Below are positions 1 through 8,421 of a stretch of DNA of 64,000 bases, in pieces (position 1 is the first letter of the stretch; each line of letters opens with the position of its first letter). The translations under genes were made by a program, and so were the position numbers. This DNA comes from Candidatus Scybalocola faecipullorum (GTDB lineage: Bacteria > Bacillota > Clostridia > Lachnospirales > Lachnospiraceae). The stretch spans positions 1 to 64,000 of the forward strand of contig DVJY01000066.1 of the NCBI GenBank assembly GCA_018716485.1, given 5' to 3'. The notes beneath the pieces were generated by a model, which was given only the letters and a program-made list of their open reading frames with translations, was not told the DNA's origin and made no database searches.

Positions 1-1
1 A

Positions 2-964
2 GAGCCGGGAAATATCGCATATCTCAGACCGAATTACGCAGCGGCTGTCGTTGAAGTTGTAAAATCTCTCGGCGGCAAAGTATTTTTGACGGACTGCAAT
101 ACTTTATATGTGGGCGGCAGAAAAAATGCGCTGGATCATCTTGACTCTGCATATACAAACGGTTATTCGCCTTTTTCAACCGGCTGCCATGTGATTATTG
201 CCGACGGCCTCAAAGGAACGGATGAAGCTTATGTGCCGGTCGAGGGCGGCGAATATGTGAAAGAGGCGAAAATCGGACAGGCCGTGATGGATGCAGACAT
301 TATTATTTCCCTCAATCATTTTAAAGGACATGAATGTACCGGCTTCGGCGGCGCTTTGAAAAATCTGGGTATGGGCTGCGGCTCAAGAGCCGGAAAGATG
401 GAGATGCACAGCGCAGGCAAACCGACAGTGGATCAGCAACTTTGTGTAGGCTGCGGCAGCTGTGTGAAAATCTGTGCCCATGAAGGTGTGACGGTTACAG
501 ATAAAAAAGCGTTTATTGACCACAGCAAATGCGTCGGATGCGGAAGGTGCATCGGTGTCTGTCCGATGGATGCTGTCGCTGCGGCTCAGGATGAAAGCTT
601 TGAAATTTTAAATAAAAAGATTGCCGAGTATACATGGGCAGTTGTTCACGGACGTCCGAATTTCCATATTAACCTTGTCATTGATGTCTCACCATACTGC
701 GACTGCCATGCAGAGAATGATGTGCCGATCGTGCCGGATGTCGGTATGTTCGCTTCCTTTGACCCGGTAGCGCTTGATGTTGCATGCGCCGATGCCGTGA
801 ACCGCCAGCCGGTGAACCCGGGAAGCATTCTTGCCGAGCGCGAACACTGCCACCATGACCATTTTACAGATGTAACGCCGGAGACAAACTGGCGCTCCTG
901 TGTTGAGCATGCGCAGAAACTGGGTGTCGGCTCATGCAGTTATGAATTGATCGAAGTCAAATAA
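2..964 (+). CDS. DUF362 domain ferredoxin-type protein (5' truncated by the window)
   Basis: The reading frame is open from base 2, and the upstream residues (EPGNIAYLRPNY) are typical of the DUF362 N-terminal domain, so the real start lies before the window. The TTG at 86 is internal. The DUF362 domain is followed by two [4Fe-4S] clusters of bacterial ferredoxin type: CVGCGSCVKIC and CVGCGRCIGVCP, about residues 148-158 and 177-188 of the visible part. Family members are cytoplasmic iron-sulfur proteins, usually annotated only as DUF362/4Fe-4S binding, and no reaction is established. The stop at 962-964 is followed 9 bases later by the ribosome binding site of the next gene, so the two may be co-transcribed. 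Family certain, function unknown. Confidence 0.9.
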   Translation, partial: EPGNIAYLRPNYAAAVVEVVKSLGGKVFLTDCNTLYVGGRKNALDHLDSAYTNGYSPFSTGCHVIIADGLKGTDEAYVPVEGGEYVKEAKIGQAVMDADIIISLNHFKGHECTGFGGALKNLGMGCGSRAGKMEMHSAGKPTVDQQLCVGCGSCVKICAHEGVTVTDKKAFIDHSKCVGCGRCIGVCPMDAVAAAQDESFEILNKKIAEYTWAVVHGRPNFHINLVIDVSPYCDCHAENDVPIVPDVGMFASFDPVALDVACADAVNRQPVNPGSILAEREHCHHDHFTDVTPETNWRSCVEHAQKLGVGSCSYELIEVK

Positions 965-987
965 AGGACAGAAAAAGGAGACAGACA

Positions 988-1926
988 TTGTTTGAGTATC
1001 ATGTTGAAAACGGCGGTGCGGTCATTACCGCAGCCGATGGAGAAAGTGAATATTTAATCGTACCCAAACAGCTTGACGGCTATCCGGTGACGGCTGTCGG
1101 CGAGCGGGCATTTTACGGACAAAAGCAGCGAAAAAAAATTGCGCTTCCGGATACGGTGACGGCTATCGGACCCTATGCTTTTGCAGAATGCAGACAGCTT
1201 CAACATGTGACGATGCCAAAGCATCTGACATCCATAGGTAATTATGCTTTTTATAACTGCCACGCCCTTGAGGAAACGGCGCTGCCGCCCCATTTGAATA
1301 CGATGGGATACGGCGCCTATAAAAACTGCAGCGCGCTGAAACTGGTCCGCGTCTATGCTGATGAGGGACAAAAAATCGCTGTCAGTGCGCTGATTGATGA
1401 TTTATCCAATGAAGTGGCGTTGGATATGTACGATGCTTCCGGAAAACTTTTAACCAAATTAGTTTTTACAGAATATGAATATGACTGTATAATTCAAGTA
1501 GAAGCGCGCCAATTTGACTGGGTATATCACGGCTCCGGCAACATATACAGAGAATGCATCAGTGACAGCGGTGTGGATTATCATAAATATGACGGCGCTT
1601 TTCACAATGCAGTCCGGGAGGATTGGCCAAAGACCGCAATGCGCATTGCCCTCGGCCGCGTTTTGTATCCGTACCGCCTGTCTGAAGAGTATAAGAAAGT
1701 CTATACAGATTATCTTATAAAGAATAAAGAGGCAGTTTATGAGATGCTTCTAAAGGAAAGACAGCTTTCGGAATTGGAAATGTGCGCCGGCTTTCTTTTG
1801 GATGGGGAAACTGCCGACAGATGGATCCGGCTGGCAAGAGAAGACGATGCCGGTGAATTTGTCAGCTTTCTGATGGATTATAAACTCCGGCATTTTTCCG
1901 GCGCCGCAAAACAGTTTGATTTATAA
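988..1926 (+). CDS. BspA-type leucine-rich-repeat protein
   Basis: A 312-residue protein starting at TTG, chosen because AAAGGAG lies 8 bases upstream and no better start exists. Residues about 20-120 contain LRR_5 (BspA/TpLRR) repeats with the recurring pattern 'I-x-x-x-A-F/Y-x-x-C/Q-x-x-L' (for example AFAECRQLQHVTMP and AFYNCHALEETALP). The C-terminal 190 residues have no motif I recognise. There is no signal peptide or membrane segment, so unlike surface BspA proteins this one appears cytoplasmic. It ends 11 bases before the VWA-like gene and probably forms an operon with it and the MoxR ATPase, suggesting a scaffold role in that complex (inference). Confidence 0.8.
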   Translation: MFEYHVENGGAVITAADGESEYLIVPKQLDGYPVTAVGERAFYGQKQRKKIALPDTVTAIGPYAFAECRQLQHVTMPKHLTSIGNYAFYNCHALEETALPPHLNTMGYGAYKNCSALKLVRVYADEGQKIAVSALIDDLSNEVALDMYDASGKLLTKLVFTEYEYDCIIQVEARQFDWVYHGSGNIYRECISDSGVDYHKYDGAFHNAVREDWPKTAMRIALGRVLYPYRLSEEYKKVYTDYLIKNKEAVYEMLLKERQLSELEMCAGFLLDGETADRWIRLAREDDAGEFVSFLMDYKLRHFSGAAKQFDL

Positions 1927-1937
1927 AGGAGGGCGCC

Positions 1938-3305
1938 ATGAATCACGTCAGAGCACAACTTGAACAGACAGGGAAAGCGATTCTTTCACATTCGCGCAAT
2001 GAAATTTATGTGTCCATGCGGTTTATGGATATTGCTCTGAGTATGCTCGGCTATGAAATGAATCTTTCCACAAAAACAATCGGCGTGGATGGCAGCAAGA
2101 TTTTATATAATCCCAGATATTTGATTGATTTATTCAGGGATGACGAAATTCTTGTCAATCGGGTCTATATGCATATGATTCTTCACGGCCTGTTCGGGCA
2201 TGCTTATTTCAGAAACGGACGGAATGAAGAATACTGGTCGCTGGCATGTGATATTGCCGTCGCATCGATTTTGGACAGTATGCCGGCAAAATCCGTGCGT
2301 CAGGTGACGCCGGATTTCAGGGCGGCCGTATACAGCCAATTGAAAAAAGATTTAAAGGTACTTAATGCCGAAGGCATTTACCGGATTTTATGGCAGACGC
2401 CGATTTCGCCTCAGCAGTTTGAAATGCTCAAAGAAGCGTTTATTGTGGATGACCACCAGTTTTGGGAAAGCAAAAAAGAAGAAGAACAGGAAACGCAGCA
2501 GCGTCAGAACAATCAGGAAAAATGGGATAAAGCCAGTCGGCAGATCCAGACGGGTATGGAAACGATGATGAAAAAATACGGTACAGAAGCGGGAGAACTT
2601 TTGTACCAGCTGCAGATCAGCCATCATGAGAAAACGGATTTAAAAGAGTTTTTTCGAAAGTTTGCCGTCCTGTCAGAAGAAATTAAAACCGACGACGACA
2701 GTTTTGATTATATTTTTTATACATACGGGCTGCAGCGGTACGAAAATATGCCGCTCATTGAGCCGCTGGAGTATAAAGAAGTCAAAAAGACGGAAGAATT
2801 TGTCATAGTTATCGACACGTCGGAATCCTGCCCGCCGGAAGCGGTAAAGGCATTTTTGGAAGAGGCCTGTTCAGCACTGACAGACAGCGAGACTTTTTTC
2901 AGAAAAGTGAATATTCATATACTTCAGTGCGATGTTCAAGTTGTATCGGATGTCCGGCTTACATCGAAAGAAGAAGTGGAAAAATATATGGCAGATGTTA
3001 CAATTCAGGGCGGCGGAGGCACAGACTTCCGGCCGGCATTTGCTTATATTGACGGCTTGATACAGCAGGGAGAGTTTCAGAATTTAAAGGGCATGGTATA
3101 TTTGACAGACGGTATCGGGCAGTATCCGGCAGCGCCGCCGGCCTACGATGTCGCTTTTGCCATGCTTGATGATCAGGCGGAGGAAGCAAAAGTACCGTCA
3201 TGGGCGATCAGGCTTGATCTGGACAGTGATGAGCTGAGAGAGGCTTTTGCGCACAGCCGGGCAGCGGAGGACGACAGTGATAATAAACATTTGGAGGATA
3301 TTTAG
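1938..3305 (+). CDS. VWA-like domain protein with DUF2201-type N-terminal domain
   Basis: A 455-residue protein, AGGAGGGCGCC just before ATG. The N-terminal half has a histidine-rich segment (H79, H83, H88 in MHMILHGLFGH) and a conserved W-x-x-A-C-D, the pattern of the putative metallopeptidase domain of DUF2201 proteins. Residues about 170-215 are charged, Gln/Glu-rich and probably coiled. The C-terminal half is a von Willebrand A-like domain with a recognisable MIDAS: DTSES near residue 292, GGGGTDF near 357 and a YLTDG strand. The gene is followed after 3 bases by a MoxR-type AAA ATPase. Such VWA/MoxR pairs act as chaperone-like or metal-insertion machines in characterised cases; the target here is unknown. 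Confidence 0.85.
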   Translation: MNHVRAQLEQTGKAILSHSRNEIYVSMRFMDIALSMLGYEMNLSTKTIGVDGSKILYNPRYLIDLFRDDEILVNRVYMHMILHGLFGHAYFRNGRNEEYWSLACDIAVASILDSMPAKSVRQVTPDFRAAVYSQLKKDLKVLNAEGIYRILWQTPISPQQFEMLKEAFIVDDHQFWESKKEEEQETQQRQNNQEKWDKASRQIQTGMETMMKKYGTEAGELLYQLQISHHEKTDLKEFFRKFAVLSEEIKTDDDSFDYIFYTYGLQRYENMPLIEPLEYKEVKKTEEFVIVIDTSESCPPEAVKAFLEEACSALTDSETFFRKVNIHILQCDVQVVSDVRLTSKEEVEKYMADVTIQGGGGTDFRPAFAYIDGLIQQGEFQNLKGMVYLTDGIGQYPAAPPAYDVAFAMLDDQAEEAKVPSWAIRLDLDSDELREAFAHSRAAEDDSDNKHLEDI

Positions 3306-3308
3306 GTC

Positions 3309-4838
3309 ATGATGAACATACAGCAGGCAAAAGAAACGATTAAGCAGACGATTCAGGCGTATTTGCTTAAAGATGAATCGGGCGAATACAAAATACCGTC
3401 AGTTCGGCAGCGGCCGGTACTGCTGATGGGGCCTCCGGGCATCGGAAAAACGGCCATTATGGAACAAGTTGCAAGAGAGTGCCATATCGGTCTTGTTGCT
3501 TACACAATTACTCACCATACCCGTCAGAGCGCCATCGGCCTGCCTTATATTGTGCATAAAAATTTCGGCGGCAAAGACTATGCGATGACTGAATATACGA
3601 TGAGCGAGATTATTGCTTCTGTCTATGAAAAGATGGAAGCTACCGGGCTTAAAGAAGGTATTTTGTTTATCGACGAGATCAACTGTGTGTCTGAGACTCT
3701 GGCGCCGACAATGCTTCAGTTTCTTCAGGGAAAGACTTTCGGCAATCATCGGGTGCCGAAGGGCTGGATCATCGTTGCGGCAGGTAATCCGCCGCAGTAC
3801 AATAAGTCTGTAAAAGATTTTGATATCGTTACGCTGGACCGTGTGAAGCGGGTTGATGTATGCGAAGATTATGAAGCATGGAAAAGCTATGGCTACAGTC
3901 ATCACATTCACGGCGCCGTGATGACCTATCTTGAAATTAAAAAAGAAAATTTCTATGCTATAGAAACAACAGTAGACGGCAGACGTTTTGTAACTGCCAG
4001 AGGCTGGGAAGATTTGTCGGAGATGATCAAAGCCTATGAGCAGCTGGAGCTTCCGGTGACGGAAGAACTGGTGATGCAGTATGTGCAGCATTCCAGAATC
4101 GCCAAAGACTTTGCCAATTACTATGATTTATACAAAAAATACGAAACACAGTATCATGTGGAAGAAATTTTAGACGGATGTTGGTCTGAAGCGGTTACAT
4201 CACAGCTGAAAGAAGCGGCATTTGACGAAAAAGTGAGCATGATCGGTCTTCTGACAAGCCGATTAAACGAGGCTTTTAAAGAAGCCTGTGATGCGGATTC
4301 GTATACGGATTTGCTGTATGCGCAGCTCAAACAACTCAAAGATGATCTGAGCCGTGAAACGGAGCAGACAGGGCTTGAAATTTTGGAACATATGACAGCA
4401 GAATCCGGCAGCCGTATGCTCTGTGAAAAGGAAAGCGGACTTTTGGACAGAGATCAGGCAAAGATTCATACGAAAGTTGTAAAAACACTGGAATATTACG
4501 GACAGCAGTGCCGAATGGGCGGCATAAAAGCGGCAGACGGCGTATTTGAAACTGTCAGAACATTGTTTGGCCATGATGTCAGCGCGCGCAGCGAAATCAT
4601 TGAACAAACATCAAAAATGCTGCATCAGGCATTTGCTTTTCTGGAAGATACTTTTGGCGAAAGTCAGGAAATGGTCATTTTTATGACAGAATTGAATATG
4701 GATGCTTATGCGGTGAAATTTATCGGAGATAATGGCAGTGAGGATTATTATAAATATAATAAGACACTGCTGTTTGGAGAAAATCGGAAAAAAATTCTTG
4801 CGCAGATTGATTCGGTGCCTGTATCATATATTATATAA
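3309..4838 (+). CDS. MoxR-family AAA ATPase
   Basis: A 509-residue AAA+ ATPase. Walker A GPPGIGKTA is near residues 40-48, Walker B ILFIDEIN near 117-124, and the sensor-1 stretch AAGNPP near 157. The C-terminal 230 residues form an extension beyond the usual 310-350-residue MoxR length. The ribosome binding site GGAG lies inside the last codons of the VWA-like gene, 3 bases upstream, indicating translational coupling. By analogy with MoxR/RavA-type systems it should remodel a partner complex presented by the VWA protein (inference). Either ATG at 3309 or 3312 could be used. Confidence 0.88.
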   Translation: MMNIQQAKETIKQTIQAYLLKDESGEYKIPSVRQRPVLLMGPPGIGKTAIMEQVARECHIGLVAYTITHHTRQSAIGLPYIVHKNFGGKDYAMTEYTMSEIIASVYEKMEATGLKEGILFIDEINCVSETLAPTMLQFLQGKTFGNHRVPKGWIIVAAGNPPQYNKSVKDFDIVTLDRVKRVDVCEDYEAWKSYGYSHHIHGAVMTYLEIKKENFYAIETTVDGRRFVTARGWEDLSEMIKAYEQLELPVTEELVMQYVQHSRIAKDFANYYDLYKKYETQYHVEEILDGCWSEAVTSQLKEAAFDEKVSMIGLLTSRLNEAFKEACDADSYTDLLYAQLKQLKDDLSRETEQTGLEILEHMTAESGSRMLCEKESGLLDRDQAKIHTKVVKTLEYYGQQCRMGGIKAADGVFETVRTLFGHDVSARSEIIEQTSKMLHQAFAFLEDTFGESQEMVIFMTELNMDAYAVKFIGDNGSEDYYKYNKTLLFGENRKKILAQIDSVPVSYII

Positions 4839-5008
4839 TGATGCCAAGGGTCAAAAGGTCTGAGCCCGCATGAGCCTGCTCATAAGCGGGTGAAAGACCT
4901 TGGGAGCCGCCCCGATATGAGCATAAAAGCGGGATGTATATCCCGCGATATGCGAATATTGGGGAGGATTGTGAGAGTGCGCAGCACGGAACAATCCGTA
5001 GGCATCAT
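4838..5008 (+). repeat. Structured intergenic element 1 (three-armed inverted-repeat array)
   Basis: An 8-bp perfect closing repeat, ATGATGCC (4838-4845) with GGCATCAT (5001-5008), encloses three hairpins. Arm A is 4855-4901 (AAGGTCT/AGACCTT, then GCCCGC against GCGGG, with GA opposite GA between the helices). Arm B is 4910-4964 (CCCCGATAT/ATATTGGGG, GCATA/TATGC, GCGGGA/TCCCGC, with GA opposite GA). Arm C is 4966-4997 (GGATTGT/ACAATCC, GTGC/GCAC, with GAGA opposite GGA). It begins on the last base of the MoxR stop codon. No ORF is present. It could be a structured RNA, a palindromic mobile repeat or a leader of ispF. Confidence 0.6.
4843..4901 (+). repeat. 59-bp direct repeat, copy 1
   Basis: Nearly identical to 5023-5081, with only two mismatches. 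Each copy contains the arm A hairpin with the words CCCGC/GCGGG and ATGAG/CTCAT. Confidence 0.85.
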
Positions 5009-5022
5009 GGAACACCAGTAGA

Positions 5023-5087
5023 GCCAAGGGTCAAAAGGTCTGAGCCCGCATGAGTCTGCTCATAAGCGGGCGAAAGACCTTTTGACC
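5023..5087 (+). repeat. 59-bp direct repeat, copy 2, extended to a long hairpin before ispF
   Basis: Copy 2 extends into a 13-bp outer stem: GGTCAAAAGGTCT at 5029-5041 pairs with AGACCTTTTGACC at 5075-5087. Inside are GCCCGC/GCGGGC and ATGAG/CTCAT helices with GA opposite GAA in the internal loop. It ends 25 bases before the ispF start. It has no real T-tract, so it is not an obvious terminator. The word ACCTTTTGACC recurs at 54397-54407. Confidence 0.75.
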
Positions 5088-5111
5088 AGACTAATAAAGG
5101 AGGAGCAGATC

Positions 5112-5585
5112 ATGAGAATAGGAATGGGATATGATGTACACAAACTAGTAGAAGGCAGAAAGCTTATACTCGGCGGTGTGGAGATTCCGTATGAAAAAGG
5201 ACTTCTTGGTCATTCCGATGCGGATGTACTGCTGCACGCAGTGATGGATGCCATGCTCGGTGCCGCGGCACTTGGTGATATAGGAAAACATTTTCCGGAT
5301 ACGGATCCCGAATTTGAAGGCATATCCAGTCTGAAACTTTTGAAACGTGCGGCGGCTACAGTCCGAAAAAACGGTTATACGGTAGGCAATATTGACGCCA
5401 CCATTATTGCCCAGCGTCCGAAAATGGCTCCTTATATCGAACAAATGCGCCATAATATTGCAAAAGCACTGGGCACCGATGTGGAAAATATTAACGTAAA
5501 GGCAACGACAGAAGAAGGTCTTGGATTTACCGGCAGCGGTGAGGGCATCAGTGCCAATGCCGTATGTCTGCTCGAACGTATTTAA
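5112..5585 (+). CDS. ispF: 2-C-methyl-D-erythritol 2,4-cyclodiphosphate synthase
   Basis: The enzyme forms ME-cPP in the MEP pathway of isoprenoid synthesis. The 157-residue length equals the family norm. The N-terminus [12 protein letters not shown] carries the metal-binding D8 and H10, and [14 protein letters not shown] carries the next metal histidine. [12 protein letters not shown] and the C-terminal [10 protein letters not shown] stretch are also family hallmarks. The start was set at ATG 5112 because AAAGGAGGAGC lies just upstream; an in-frame start at 5082 would fall inside the repeat. It is not tightly linked to another MEP gene in this window. Confidence 0.96.
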   Translation: MRIGMGYDVHKLVEGRKLILGGVEIPYEKGLLGHSDADVLLHAVMDAMLGAAALGDIGKHFPDTDPEFEGISSLKLLKRAAATVRKNGYTVGNIDATIIAQRPKMAPYIEQMRHNIAKALGTDVENINVKATTEEGLGFTGSGEGISANAVCLLERI

Positions 5586-5603
5586 AATATTCAAAAATAT
5601 TTA

Positions 5604-5632
5604 TTGACAAATGCGGGGAATTTTCATATCCT
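5604..5632 (+). promoter_or_regulatory. Promoter of the cysE-cysS T-box transcript
   Basis: TTGACA at 5604-5609, a 17-base spacer, and TATCCT at 5627-5632, just before the T-box leader. Confidence 0.75.
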
Positions 5633-5639
5633 AGTAATT

Positions 5640-5949
5640 GAACGCAGAGTTTTAATTTATAAATGTCAAAGCGGAACAAAACAGTCCGTTTGGCTAAAAC
5701 GATCAAAGGCTATGACCGGAAAGAGTAATCAGGACAAAAATAGCAGAGAGAATCCGTCACCGGCTGAAAGCGGATTTTATAAGACGTCCCGATGAAGTGC
5801 ATCCGTGAGCCGGCTGCAGGAACAGAAGTATGGCAGCCCGAGGTACGCGTTAAGTACAGTCAGCAGACACAAAGGGAAAGGCATCGCCTTTAAATAGAGT
5901 GGAACCGCGGAATATTCGTCTCTAAAAGCAATTTTAGAGACGTTTTTTT
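5640..5949 (+). promoter_or_regulatory. T-box riboswitch, cysteine-specific
   Basis: The antiterminator T-box core TGGAACCGCGG is at 5900-5910, followed by a rho-independent terminator at 5917-5949. Upstream, the Stem I region contains an AGAGAGAA/GCTGAAAG distal-loop signature near 5750-5770. The likely specifier codon is TGC (Cys) at 5798-5800 in the context GATGAAG-TGC-ATCCGTGAG. The leader senses uncharged tRNA-Cys and controls cysE and cysS, which fits the specifier exactly. Confidence 0.92.
5917..5949 (+). terminator. T-box-controlled terminator
   Basis: CGTCTCTAAAA at 5917-5927 pairs with TTTTAGAGACG at 5932-5942, followed by a run of seven T. It competes with the antiterminator helix that includes the T-box core. 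Confidence 0.9.
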
Positions 5950-6113
5950 ATTGGAAAAGCACCGGCAAGCGGGCGAAGGGAGCGGCGGATACGGCGCGAG
6001 ATTCGCCCATTTGCCGGGCAAAGGCATATGAGTATGGAGTGCGGAGCACGGAATACGAATGTGGCGGGCAGACGGCGGGAGAGCGAAGCTCGGAGCCGTC
6101 TGGCTTTTCCAAT
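5950..6113 (+). repeat. Structured intergenic element 2 (GC-rich three-armed inverted-repeat array)
   Basis: An 11-bp perfect closing repeat, ATTGGAAAAGC (5950-5960) with GCTTTTCCAAT (6103-6113), encloses three hairpins. Arm 1 is 5962-6017 (CCGGCAA/TTGCCGG and GGGCGAA/TTCGCCC). Arm 2 is 6025-6063 (helices CATAT/ATGTG, GTAT/ATAC, GTGC/GCAC, separated by GA opposite GA and GGA opposite GGA). Arm 3 is 6070-6101 (AGACGGC/GCCGTCT and GAGC/GCTC with GGGA opposite GGA). It lies between the T-box terminator and cysE, so it is transcribed with the operon whenever the T-box reads through. Confidence 0.65.
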
Positions 6114-6133
6114 AAAAAGTAAGACGGGTAAGT

Positions 6134-6202
6134 ACAGTGAGCAGCTTTGCTGCGAACTGTGCGATATCGCAGCCATCGGACGGCGTTAGCCGGAACGATG
6201 GC
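6134..6202 (+). repeat. Two further hairpins with tandem GA internal loops
   Basis: Hairpin 6134-6160: ACAGT/ACTGT and GCAGC/GCTGC with GA opposite GA. Hairpin 6172-6202: GCCATCG/CGATGGC and CGGC/GCCG with GA opposite GAA. Both have the architecture of the arms of element 2. Confidence 0.65.
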
Positions 6203-6203
6203 A

Positions 6204-6250
6204 GGAAAAGCACCGGCAAGCGGGCAAAGTCATATGAGTATGGAGTGCCG
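6204..6250 (+). repeat. Truncated second copy of element 2
   Basis: GGAAAAGCACCGGCAAGCGG and then CATATGAGTATGGAGTGC repeat the words at 5953-5972 and 6025-6042, with the intervening part of arm 1 deleted and the 3' halves missing. It ends about 33 bases before the cysE start. Confidence 0.75.
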
Positions 6251-6282
6251 CGTATAAAAGTTATGAAAGGGGGGAAGCGGTA

Positions 6283-7008
6283 ATGCGTTTCATTAAGTAT
6301 ATCAAAGAAGAAATTGCAATAATCCGGGAACGCGACCCTGCGATCAAGTCCAATATGGAAGTGCTGCTTTATCCAAGTTTTAAAGCCATTTTAAGATATA
6401 GAATTGCGCATAAATTGTATTTAAAAAAACATTATTTTTTAGCCCGGTGGTATTCCCAGCGGACAGCAAGAAAAACAGGCATCGAAATCCATCCGGGAGC
6501 GACCATCGGCAAAGGGCTGTTTATTGACCATGGCCATGGTGTTGTGATTGGTGAGACCGCCGTTGTAGGAGATAATGTGACATTATATCAGGGCGTTACT
6601 CTCGGCGGTACAGGTAAGGAAACCGGAAAGCGGCATCCGACGATTGGCGACAATGTGATGATCAGCGCCGGCGCCAAAGTGCTGGGGTCATTTTCCATTG
6701 GTGAAAATTCCAAAATCGGCGCAGGCAGCGTTGTATTATCGGAAGTTCCGCCCAATTCTACAGTTGTTGGCGTCCCGGGGCGTGTCGTCAGGCGGGGCGA
6801 CAAGAAAGTACCGAGAATGGATTTGGATCAGGTACATCTGCCGGATCCGGTTTTAAACGATATTTTGGAACTGTATAAAGAAAATAAAGAATTAAAACTG
6901 CAGATTAAAAAGCTGTGCAGCTGTGTTGCGGAAGGCAAAAGCAGATGCGGCAAAGATGAGCAGATGCTGTGCAGAAATATCGAAGCAGAAGAAACGAAGA
7001 AAAATTAA
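6283..7008 (+). CDS. cysE: Serine O-acetyltransferase
   Basis: Transfers acetyl from acetyl-CoA to L-serine, giving O-acetylserine for cysteine synthesis. The 241-residue protein has the short N-terminal helical domain of epsilon-type Firmicute CysE, followed by a left-handed beta-helix of hexapeptide repeats at about residues 65-175. The catalytic segment [11 protein letters not shown] is intact, as is [13 protein letters not shown]. The C-terminal 50 residues are helical with scattered cysteines. ATG 6283 follows AAGGGGGGAAG. It is 12 bases upstream of cysS, and both are under the cysteine T-box. Confidence 0.95.
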   Translation: MRFIKYIKEEIAIIRERDPAIKSNMEVLLYPSFKAILRYRIAHKLYLKKHYFLARWYSQRTARKTGIEIHPGATIGKGLFIDHGHGVVIGETAVVGDNVTLYQGVTLGGTGKETGKRHPTIGDNVMISAGAKVLGSFSIGENSKIGAGSVVLSEVPPNSTVVGVPGRVVRRGDKKVPRMDLDQVHLPDPVLNDILELYKENKELKLQIKKLCSCVAEGKSRCGKDEQMLCRNIEAEETKKN

Positions 7009-7020
7009 AGGAGGCATCCA

Positions 7021-8421
7021 ATGAAGCTTTATAACACACTGACACGAAAAAAAGAAACTTTTAAACCGATTGAGGAGGGTAAAGTCCGCATGTATGTGTG
7101 CGGCCCGACGGTCTATAACCTGATCCATATCGGCAATGCCCGCCCGATGATCGTATTTGATACGGTGCGCAGATATTTTGAATACAAGGGCTATGAAGTC
7201 AACTACGTTTCCAATTTTACGGATGTGGATGACAAAATTATTAAAAAGGCAATGGAGGAAGGCGTCGATGCCAAGGTGATTTCCGAGCGCTACATTAAAG
7301 AAGCGCAAAAGGATATGGCCGCGATGAACGTCAAAGAGGCAACACACCATCCGAAGGCCACCGAAGAAATCGACGGTATGATCGATATGATTCAGACGCT
7401 TATTGAAAAAGGCCATGCCTATGCATCGGAGGGGACTGTCTACTTCAGAACACGCAGTTTTCCGGAATATGGAAAATTGTCAAAGAAAAATATCGACGAC
7501 CTTGAAGCAGGACACAGAGAGATTAAAGTTACCGGTGAAGAGGGCAAGGAAGATCCGCTGGATTTTGTTCTTTGGAAGCCAAAAAAAGAAGGTGAGCCTT
7601 CATGGCCGTCACCGTGGGGCGAAGGCCGTCCGGGCTGGCATATTGAGTGCTCTGTGATGTCCAAAAAATATCTCGGCGAAGAAATCGATATTCACGCTGG
7701 CGGTGAAGATTTGATTTTCCCGCACCATGAAAATGAAATTGCCCAGAGCGAGGCATGCAATGGAAAAATGTTCGCTCATTATTGGATGCACAACGGATTT
7801 TTAAACATTAACAATGTGAAAATGTCCAAATCGTTGGGGAACTTTTTTACAGTCAGAGAAATCAGTGAAAAATACGACCTTCAGGTGCTGCGCTTTTTCA
7901 TGCTCAGCGCCCATTACCGCAGTCCGCTCAATTTCAGCGCGGATTTAATGGAAGCGTCTAAAAACGGTCTTGACAGAATCGTTACAGCAGCGGAGCGCTT
8001 AAGAAGCCTGACAGGCACACAGGCGGCCATGTCTGATGATGAAAAGGCTGTGCTTGCGCAGCTGGAGGCGCTTGTTGGCAAATATGAGCAGGCCATGGAG
8101 GACGATTTTAATACAGCGGATGCCATATCAGCTATTTTTGAAATAGTGAAGCTTTCCAATGTCAGTGTGTCCGAAAACAGTTCAAAGGCATTGATTTCAA
8201 AATTTGTTGAAAGGATTGAAACACTGTGCGGGGTGCTTGGCATTGAAACAAAACGGCAGGAAATGCTTTTGGATGCGGATATTGAGGCGCTGATCGGACA
8301 GCGTCAGGAGGCAAGAAAAGCAAGAGATTTTGCCCGTGCGGATGCTATACGTGATGAACTGGCGCAAAAAGGAATTATCCTTGAAGATACAAGGGAAGGT
8401 GTCAAATGGAAAAGAGCGTAG
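7021..8421 (+). CDS. cysS: Cysteinyl-tRNA synthetase
   Basis: Charges tRNA-Cys with cysteine in the cytoplasm. The 466-residue length is standard. The HIGH motif is HIGN in [14 protein letters not shown], and KMSKS is intact in [12 protein letters not shown]. The zinc ligands are visible in YVCGPT, WHIECS and FPHHENE. The C-terminal DALR-type domain follows. AAAGGAGG lies 5 bases upstream of ATG 7021. Its end overlaps mrnC by 16 bases. Control by the cysteine T-box makes synthetase and cysteine supply respond to the same signal. Confidence 0.97.
   Translation: MKLYNTLTRKKETFKPIEEGKVRMYVCGPTVYNLIHIGNARPMIVFDTVRRYFEYKGYEVNYVSNFTDVDDKIIKKAMEEGVDAKVISERYIKEAQKDMAAMNVKEATHHPKATEEIDGMIDMIQTLIEKGHAYASEGTVYFRTRSFPEYGKLSKKNIDDLEAGHREIKVTGEEGKEDPLDFVLWKPKKEGEPSWPSPWGEGRPGWHIECSVMSKKYLGEEIDIHAGGEDLIFPHHENEIAQSEACNGKMFAHYWMHNGFLNINNVKMSKSLGNFFTVREISEKYDLQVLRFFMLSAHYRSPLNFSADLMEASKNGLDRIVTAAERLRSLTGTQAAMSDDEKAVLAQLEALVGKYEQAMEDDFNTADAISAIFEIVKLSNVSVSENSSKALISKFVERIETLCGVLGIETKRQEMLLDADIEALIGQRQEARKARDFARADAIRDELAQKGIILEDTREGVKWKRA

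Noticed and set aside
3399..4091. Minus-strand ORF of 230 residues
   Set aside because: Lies opposite the MoxR ATPase gene with no ribosome binding site, and composition typical of a shadow frame.
5604..5795. Short plus-strand ORF of 63 residues before cysE
   Set aside because: It overlaps the T-box Stem I, has no ribosome binding site and its sequence is explained by the riboswitch.
5890..6219. Minus-strand ORF of 109 residues
   Set aside because: It covers the T-box terminator and the GC-rich hairpin array; open only because of composition.
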